A stretch of 64,000 bases of DNA, from NCBI GenBank assembly GCA_964244885.1, contig CAXTKD010000001.1, forward strand, positions 124,001-188,000, read 5' to 3'. Position numbers and translations under genes: made by a program. The notes below the pieces were generated by a model. That model had not been told where the DNA came from. It saw nothing but the letters and a program-made list of their open reading frames with translations, and made no database searches. The stretch is from CAXTKD01 sp964244885. Its GTDB lineage: Bacteria > Pseudomonadota > Alphaproteobacteria > Sphingomonadales > Sphingomonadaceae. Positions 58,209 through 64,000 of the stretch are shown here, in pieces (the first letter of the stretch is position 1; each line of letters starts with the position of its first letter).

Positions 58209-59345
58209 ATGGAGCGCCGCTACGGGCTGGACTGGTTGCGCGTCGGCGCCTTCGGTCTGCTGATCTTCTACCATATCGGCATGTTTTTCGTGCCGTGGGA
58301 TTGGCACGTAAAGACCGCGCACCCGCTCGAATGGGTGCAGGTGCCGATGATGGCGGTCAACGCCTGGCGGCTGGATCTGTTGTTCCTGATCTCGGGCGTC
58401 GCCTCTCGCTATCTTCTGGCGAAGCTCGGCGCTCCCGGCCGCTTCGCGCGCTCGCGCTCGGCCCGGCTGCTCATCCCGCTCGTCGCGGGCATGGCGTTCG
58501 TCGTCGCGCCGCAACCCTGGGCGGAGCTTCAGGAGAAGTTCGGCTACACTGCGGGGTTCTGGCATTATTGGACGACCGACTATTTCCGCTTTGGCAAGCT
58601 GCACGGCCTCGACATGCCGACCTGGAACCACCTCTGGTTCGTCGCCTATCTGTGGGTCTATTCGCTGGTGCTGGCGGCGATCGTCGCGCTTCTTCCCTTG
58701 CGTGTCCGCGCCTCGCTCCAGTCGGCTTTTGAGGGGCTGTTCGCGGGCTGGCGTCTTCTTTTGCTGCCGATCGCCTGGTTCGCGCTCACCCGCGTCACGC
58801 TCTTCCCGATCTTCGGGGAGACGCACGGACTGTTCGATGATCTCTACAATCACGCTGTCTATCTGCCGCTGTTCCTCTTCGGCTTTGCGCTCGCCCGCGC
58901 CGAGCCCCTCTGGGGGGATATCGCCCGCCTGTGGAAACCGGCGCTCGCCCTCGCGGTCGCGGGCTATGCGGTGGTTGCCGCGGTTCAGATCGCCTATCCG
59001 GGGGAGACGCCAGCACCCGACGACATCCTCATCCCGCTCCGCATCGCGCGCAGCATCCAATGCTGGGGCGCCATCGTCGCCCTGCTCGCCCTCGCCCATC
59101 TGAAGCTCCACCACGACGGCCCGGCGCGCCGCTACCTGACGGAGGCGGTCTTCCCCTTCTACATCGCGCATCAGACGATCATTGTTGTCACCGGCCACTG
59201 GCTAAACCGCCACACGTTCGGTCCCACGGCCGAGTTCGCCATCCTCATCACGGCGACGGCGGCCGGCTGCCTCGCAACCTACGAGATCGCCCGTCGCGTC
59301 CCGCCGCTCGGCGTCTTGGTCGGTCTGAAATGGGGGCGTCGCTAA
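58209..59345 (+). CDS. Acyltransferase 3 family membrane protein
   Basis: A 378-residue protein with about ten membrane helices (MERRYGLDWLRVGAFGLLIF). The family motif region LDWLRVGAFGLLIFYHIGMF contains the conserved Arg and the active-site-like His near helix 1-2. A C-terminal helix keeps PFYIAHQTIIVVTGHW with a second His. A Shine-Dalgarno AAGGG lies eight bases upstream. Such proteins O-acetylate or O-succinylate surface glycans (OpgC/OafA-like). Divergent from a LytTR regulator, a recurring pair in sphingomonads as I recall. Confidence 0.9.
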   Translation: MERRYGLDWLRVGAFGLLIFYHIGMFFVPWDWHVKTAHPLEWVQVPMMAVNAWRLDLLFLISGVASRYLLAKLGAPGRFARSRSARLLIPLVAGMAFVVAPQPWAELQEKFGYTAGFWHYWTTDYFRFGKLHGLDMPTWNHLWFVAYLWVYSLVLAAIVALLPLRVRASLQSAFEGLFAGWRLLLLPIAWFALTRVTLFPIFGETHGLFDDLYNHAVYLPLFLFGFALARAEPLWGDIARLWKPALALAVAGYAVVAAVQIAYPGETPAPDDILIPLRIARSIQCWGAIVALLALAHLKLHHDGPARRYLTEAVFPFYIAHQTIIVVTGHWLNRHTFGPTAEFAILITATAAGCLATYEIARRVPPLGVLVGLKWGRR

Positions 59346-59379
59346 CACCTCGCCTCGCCGCAATTAGAGCGAGCAAATC

Positions 59380-59520
59380 TTGACAAATAGGAACCTTTAT
59401 GGTTCATACGGCGGCACGATGATCGACCAGACTAAGTTCATCCCTCCGCAAGAGTCAGGGGTGAACTTGGAGTGAACTTTCGGCTTCGACGGAGGACGAA
59501 GCCGCGCAATAAAAGAACCG
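59380..59520 (+). ncRNA. Candidate small RNA between convergent genes
   Basis: The gap 59346-59571 lies between the convergent ends of the acyltransferase and pccB genes, yet carries promoter-like elements: TTGACA at 59380-59385 and TTCATA at 59403-59408 with a 17-base spacer. Downstream are two perfect or near-perfect stems: AAGTTCATCCCT/AGGGGTGAACTT (59434-59445, 59457-59468) and CGGCTTCG/CGAAGCCG (59481-59488, 59497-59504) with the loop ACGGAGGA, a Shine-Dalgarno-like sequence. An 18-codon frame starting at 59420 is possible but weak. No known RNA family is recognised. Confidence 0.4.
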
Positions 59521-59571
59521 GAACGGGCAATAAGATTGCCGAACCACCGTGACTCTTGGGACTCTAAGCCC

Positions 59572-61098
<1,527 letters not shown>

Positions 61099-61216
61099 GC
61101 GTGTCCTCCCAATCGGGAGAAGCGCTTAGCAGGGCGAAAACGCGCCTGTCACGCCATGGCTTCGTTTCGGCGGCGATCCATGCCATGCTGCGGCACCTTT
61201 TGAGGGGAGGGTCACC

Positions 61217-61759
61217 ATGGGAAAGCTCGTCATCGGCAGCCTCGTCGCCGCCGTCGTCATGTTCCTGCTCGGCTTCGTGTTCTACGGCCTGCTGATGCAC
61301 CTCGGCTGGTCGACCGCGCCCGAGGCGACGCAGCTGGCGGTGCAGGAGGCGCTGAAGGCGCTGCCGGGAAGCGGCGTCTACACCATTCCCGCCGAGGGCA
61401 GCGACGCGCTGGCCGCCGCCACCGCCGCCGGCCCCGTCGCGCAGATCAGCTACCACGCGGGCGGCGTCAAAATGGTCGACCCGGTGATCTTCGCCGGCGG
61501 CTACGTCCACATGGCGGTCAGCGTCTTTCTCGTCGGGCTTTTGCTGTGGAACCTGCGCGACCGGGTCGCGACCTTCGCCGAGCGGGCGCAGGTGGTGGTC
61601 GCCATCGCCGCGATCTTCAGCGTCTACATCCATCTGGCCGCGCCGATCTGGTATCATGGCGACTGGCGGAACGCGCTGTACCTCTGCCTCGCCGACACGG
61701 TGATCTACGTCGCGGGCGGGCTGATCGTGGCGAAGTGGTTCTTGCCACGGAGAGGGTAA
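61217..61759 (+). CDS. Four-helix membrane protein, 180 aa
   Basis: Starts MGKLVIGSLVAAVVMFLLGF with a GGAG-rich Shine-Dalgarno (GGGAGGG) about eight bases upstream. Helices at about residues 5-27, 92-112, 122-143 and 152-172 are separated by a periplasmic loop with Ala/Glu-rich helices. The family is a widespread hypothetical (DUF1761-like in plan) with conserved YHAGG and IWYHGDWRNALY phrases. No enzymatic residues are evident. It is divergent from pccB. Confidence 0.72.
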   Translation: MGKLVIGSLVAAVVMFLLGFVFYGLLMHLGWSTAPEATQLAVQEALKALPGSGVYTIPAEGSDALAAATAAGPVAQISYHAGGVKMVDPVIFAGGYVHMAVSVFLVGLLLWNLRDRVATFAERAQVVVAIAAIFSVYIHLAAPIWYHGDWRNALYLCLADTVIYVAGGLIVAKWFLPRRG

Positions 61760-61765
61760 CTGATC

Positions 61766-61866
61766 GCCCCTCCCCTTCAGGGGAGGGGATGGGGGTGGGG
61801 ACCATCCGCCCACTCAGAGCAGGTCGGCCAAGCCCCACCCCAACCCCTCCCCTGAAGGGGAGGGGC
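61766..61866. repeat. Long palindromic repeat, family B, copy 2
   Basis: A perfect inverted repeat with 23-base arms (61766-61788 and 61844-61866); the left arm is identical to the family B arm at 23185-23207. The spacer has G-rich then C-rich halves (GGGGGTGGGG, CCCCACCCC) that extend the palindrome. It lies between the convergent membrane-protein and ATP12 genes. The outer GATC-containing arms of copy 1 are absent here. Confidence 0.88.
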
Positions 61867-61868
61867 CT

Positions 61869-62564
61869 TCATCCGTCGAGCAGCTCCAGGAACCGCCCCG
61901 CCGCGTCGAAGTCGGCGCGGCGGCTCGCCCGGGCGGCGATGGCGAGGTCGTCGTCGCCCCAGTGCGCGACCTGGTAGGTCTCGTCGACCTGGGCGGCGTT
62001 CCACGCCGTCTGCGAGTCGATCGCGCCCTCGGCGAGCGCCAGCGCGATCACCAGCGAGCCGGAGATCGTCACCAGCGGCTGCATCGGCACCAGCGCGAAG
62101 TCGTCGCGCGCCTCGATCGCCGCCTTCAGCCGCTCGACCGTCGCGGGCGGCTGCGGCTTGTGCATGATGCCGCTCGTCACCGCGAAGGCGACATCGTAGC
62201 GCTTCGCCGCCCAGTCGAGCAGCGGGTCCCATGCCGCCGCCTGGGCCGCGATCAGATCCAACGGCCCCTCGGCGCGATAGCAGAGCAGGTCGGTCTCGGC
62301 ATAGCGCGCCAGCTCGGCGACGAAGGCGGCGCGGTTCGCGCCGAGCCGGTCGATCGCGGCGTTGGCGAGGCCGGTGAGCGGCATCGACTGCGGGACGATG
62401 GTATCGCCCTGCGCCGCCCACTCGGCGGCGATGGCCTCGCCGAGCGCCCGATAGGGCACGGCGAGGTGTGCCTTGGCGGGCGTGCGGACAGGTTTGCCGT
62501 CGAGCCGCACGCTCCAGCCGCCCTCGGTCTCGATGGCTTCGGCGACCTTGTAGAAGCGCCTCAC
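61869..62564 (-). CDS. ATP12 family F1-ATPase assembly chaperone
   Basis: A 231-residue protein from a GTG at 62564 (VRRFYKVAEAIETEGGWSVR) that overlaps the upstream TGA by GTGA. The ATP12 signature is clear: FYKVAEAIETEGGWSVRLDG, KPVRTPAKAHLAVPYRALGE, AIAAEWAAQGDTIVPQSMPL, then TDLLCYRAEGP, WDPLLDWA and the C-terminal SLVIALALAEGAIDSQTAWN. ATP12 helps fold the F1 alpha subunit in mitochondria and alphaproteobacteria. Third gene of an rluA-paiB-atp12 run. Confidence 0.93.
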   Translation of the reverse strand: MRRFYKVAEAIETEGGWSVRLDGKPVRTPAKAHLAVPYRALGEAIAAEWAAQGDTIVPQSMPLTGLANAAIDRLGANRAAFVAELARYAETDLLCYRAEGPLDLIAAQAAAWDPLLDWAAKRYDVAFAVTSGIMHKPQPPATVERLKAAIEARDDFALVPMQPLVTISGSLVIALALAEGAIDSQTAWNAAQVDETYQVAHWGDDDLAIAARASRRADFDAAGRFLELLDG

Positions 62565-63157
62565 CGCCCGTGCGCCCCGGCGACCAGAGCCGCCATTTCG
62601 GGATTGGCGGCATCCAGCCCGGCGATCAGGCCATCGACATCGCCGCCGCGCTTGTTCTGCCCGAGCTTGCGGGTGCCTCGGAGCGCGGTGATCGTCATCT
62701 CGAAGCCGACGATCGCCGGCAGCATCGCCTCGAAGCGGCCCGGCGTCATCTTTGCGCGCGTCCATGGCGCCTTGGCGAGCTTGGCTTCGTGGACGGCGGA
62801 GAGATCGTCGAGGATCGCCACCAGCCCGGCCTCGTCCAGCCGTCGCACGCGGCCTTCGGCCTCGACGGTGACGTAGTTCCACGTCGGCACCTGATCGGCG
62901 CTGCCGTACCAGTCCGGGCTGACATAGGCGTCAGGGCCGGCGACACTCGCCACCGCGGTCGCGCCATCGAGGTGCGCGGTCAGCGCGTTCGATTTGGCGA
63001 GGTGGAAGCGGAGCGTGCCGTCGCCCGCGAGAACCGGGACATGCGCGACGCGCGGGCCCTCGGGCGTCAGCGCGAACAGATGCGCGAAGGCGCGGTCGGC
63101 GACGAACGCCAGCATCGCCTCCCGGTCGTCCCAGCGGAACGAACGGCTAGGATGCAC
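62561..63157 (-). CDS. PaiB family FMN-binding negative transcriptional regulator
   Basis: A 198-residue protein starting at a GTG at 63157 (VHPSRSFRWDDREAMLAFVA). The PaiB/FMN-binding split-barrel pattern is visible: FALTPEGPRVAHVPVL, RFHLAKSNALTAHLDG, AYVSPDWYGSADQVPTWNYV and the C-terminal IVGFEMTITALRGTRKLGQN (the conserved Lys-Gln-N segment). PaiB represses sporulation genes in Bacillus; in proteobacteria the role is unknown, possibly a flavin-dependent stress or vitamin-related protein. It overlaps both neighbours (11 bases with rluA-like, four with atp12). Confidence 0.9.
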   Translation of the reverse strand: MHPSRSFRWDDREAMLAFVADRAFAHLFALTPEGPRVAHVPVLAGDGTLRFHLAKSNALTAHLDGATAVASVAGPDAYVSPDWYGSADQVPTWNYVTVEAEGRVRRLDEAGLVAILDDLSAVHEAKLAKAPWTRAKMTPGRFEAMLPAIVGFEMTITALRGTRKLGQNKRGGDVDGLIAGLDAANPEMAALVAGAHGR

Positions 63158-64000
63158 TTCGCCCTCTGCTGCGCCGCTCGCCCTTGCGCTGCTTGCGCCG
63201 CGCCTTCGCCTCGGCTGATGCGGCCTTCACCTTGCCCTCGGGCGTTTCGGAGAACTTGATCGGATCGAGCGGCAGCGCGTCGCCGTCCTCGAGGTGGAAG
63301 GCGAGCGTGTCGAGCGTCTCGGCGAAATGGTGAGGCAGCTCGGCACTGATATCGATGTGGCCGCCGTCGGGGTGCTCGATCACCAGCCGCCGGGCATGCA
63401 AGTGGAGCTTGCGGCTGACCCCGCCGGTCAGGAACGCCTCCTTGCCGCCGTACTTGCCGTCGCCGACCATCGGGTGGCCGATGGCAGCGGCGTGGACGCG
63501 GAGCTGGTGGGTGCGGCCGGTCTGCGGCTGCATCTCGAGCCAGGCGGCGCGGTTGCCGGCGCGGTCTATGGTGCGATAGCGGCTGCGCGCCGCGAGGCCG
63601 GCTTCGGCATCGACGTGCATCTTCTCGCCGCCGCTCCCCGGCTGCTTGGCGAGCGGCGCGTCGATCGTGCCGTGCTCGGGCGAGGGGACGCCGTTGACCA
63701 GCGCCCAATAGACCTTGCGGACAGTGCGGCCCGAGAAGGCCTTTGAGAAGAAGGCGGCGGCGCGGGTCGTGCGGGCGATCAGCAGGACGCCGGAGGTGTC
63801 CTTGTCCAGCCGGTGGACGAGCTTGGGGCGCGACAGGCCTTCGAAGTAGAGCGCGTCGAGCAGGCCGTCGACATGCTCGGTCGTGCCGGTGCCGCCCTGC
63901 GTCGCAAGGCCGGGCGGCTTGTTGATGACGATCGCCTGCGCATCCTTGTGGATGACGAGGCTCTGCGCGAAGGCGATCTGGTCCGGCGTCAGGTCGGCGC
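63147..64000 (-). CDS. RluA-family 23S rRNA pseudouridine synthase (N-terminus beyond window end)
   Basis: The frame is open from the window edge to the TAG at 63147-63149, giving the C-terminal 283 or so residues. The catalytic motif HRLDKDTSGVLLIA carries the nucleophile Asp, and the downstream phrase TGRTHQLRVHAAAIGHPMVGDGKYG is diagnostic of RluA/RluC-type enzymes. The N-terminal S4 domain expected for RluC would lie outside. A lysine/arginine-rich tail (KARRKQRKGERRSRGRSAS) follows. It modifies specific uridines in 23S rRNA; RluC is more likely than RluD or RluA but cannot be settled. Overlaps the PaiB start. Confidence 0.92.
   Translation of the reverse strand, partial: ADLTPDQIAFAQSLVIHKDAQAIVINKPPGLATQGGTGTTEHVDGLLDALYFEGLSRPKLVHRLDKDTSGVLLIARTTRAAAFFSKAFSGRTVRKVYWALVNGVPSPEHGTIDAPLAKQPGSGGEKMHVDAEAGLAARSRYRTIDRAGNRAAWLEMQPQTGRTHQLRVHAAAIGHPMVGDGKYGGKEAFLTGGVSRKLHLHARRLVIEHPDGGHIDISAELPHHFAETLDTLAFHLEDGDALPLDPIKFSETPEGKVKAASAEAKARRKQRKGERRSRGRSAS

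Noticed and set aside
59420..59476. 18-codon open frame inside the RNA candidate.
   Set aside because: Too short, no Shine-Dalgarno, and it runs through a hairpin; kept only as part of the RNA candidate.

Overview
The window is a 64 kb, high-GC chromosomal segment from an alphaproteobacterium, most likely a Sphingomonas-type sphingomonad. Evidence for this is the circularly permuted two-piece tmRNA, an alphaproteobacterial SspB, an ATP12 F1-assembly chaperone, a DUF2794 protein, a PEP-CTERM protein with the WAMM-type sorting signal, and many small proteins of sphingomonad type. There is no rRNA operon, plasmid module, intact prophage, insertion sequence or CRISPR array. Most of the sequence is dense housekeeping and accessory coding DNA.

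Layout. 1-5.6 kb: outer-membrane assembly pair tamA-tamB, with tamB cut by the window edge. 5.7-7.3 kb: small membrane protein, S24/LexA-like repressor and a divergent pair ending in a DUF3168-like (phage tail completion) protein, probably phage-derived. 7.2-14.6 kb: exosortase-associated O-glycosylation ligase, transglutaminase-like protein, type IB topoisomerase, MscS channel, serine hydrolase and SDR dehydrogenase. 14.6-18.5 kb: DUF2794, CysE, PRC-barrel pair and an unrecognised three-gene cassette. 18.5-20.8 kb: peroxide defence (ahpC, ahpD, divergent oxyR). 20.8-30.5 kb: glycosyltransferase, PHB-depolymerase-type esterase, PanE-like reductase, quinone reductase, rmuC and putA. 30.6-36.3 kb: DoxX, a photoactive yellow protein homologue coupled to a GGDEF protein, a caspase-like C13 peptidase, PQQ sugar dehydrogenase, and a VOC protein divergent from a TetR regulator. 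36.4-45.2 kb: tRNA-Glu(CTC), penicillin acylase, GT4 glycosyltransferase, a three-gene TonB receptor/YfiR/hybrid kinase operon, and ssrA. 45.2-54.6 kb: hydrolase, PEP-CTERM protein, membrane HTH-TPR protein, sspB, fumC, HAD phosphatase, gmk, degQ, then a lower-GC lipoprotein/XRE pair. 54.7-64 kb: propionyl-CoA carboxylase subunits pccA and pccB with a LytTR/acyltransferase pair between them, then an rluA-paiB-atp12 run cut by the window end.

Recurring themes. Envelope biogenesis is prominent (TamAB, O-ligase, two glycosyltransferases, PEP-CTERM protein, TonB receptor, DegQ). So are redox and carbon use (AhpCD/OxyR, PutA, PQQ dehydrogenase, Pcc, FumC). ssrA and sspB lie 3.3 kb apart and act in one tagging and ClpXP-delivery route. 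Long palindromic repeats of at least six kinds occupy intergenic gaps, one of them inside the ahpC-ahpD unit.

The strongest lead is the PYP homologue at 32393-32764. It aligns with classical PYP without gaps through the chromophore cysteine (C69, Y42 and E46 all kept) and overlaps a diguanylate cyclase gene, suggesting a light- or ligand-sensing c-di-GMP switch. The unrecognised three-gene cassette at 16767-18405 and an RNA candidate at 59380-59520 are the next most interesting.
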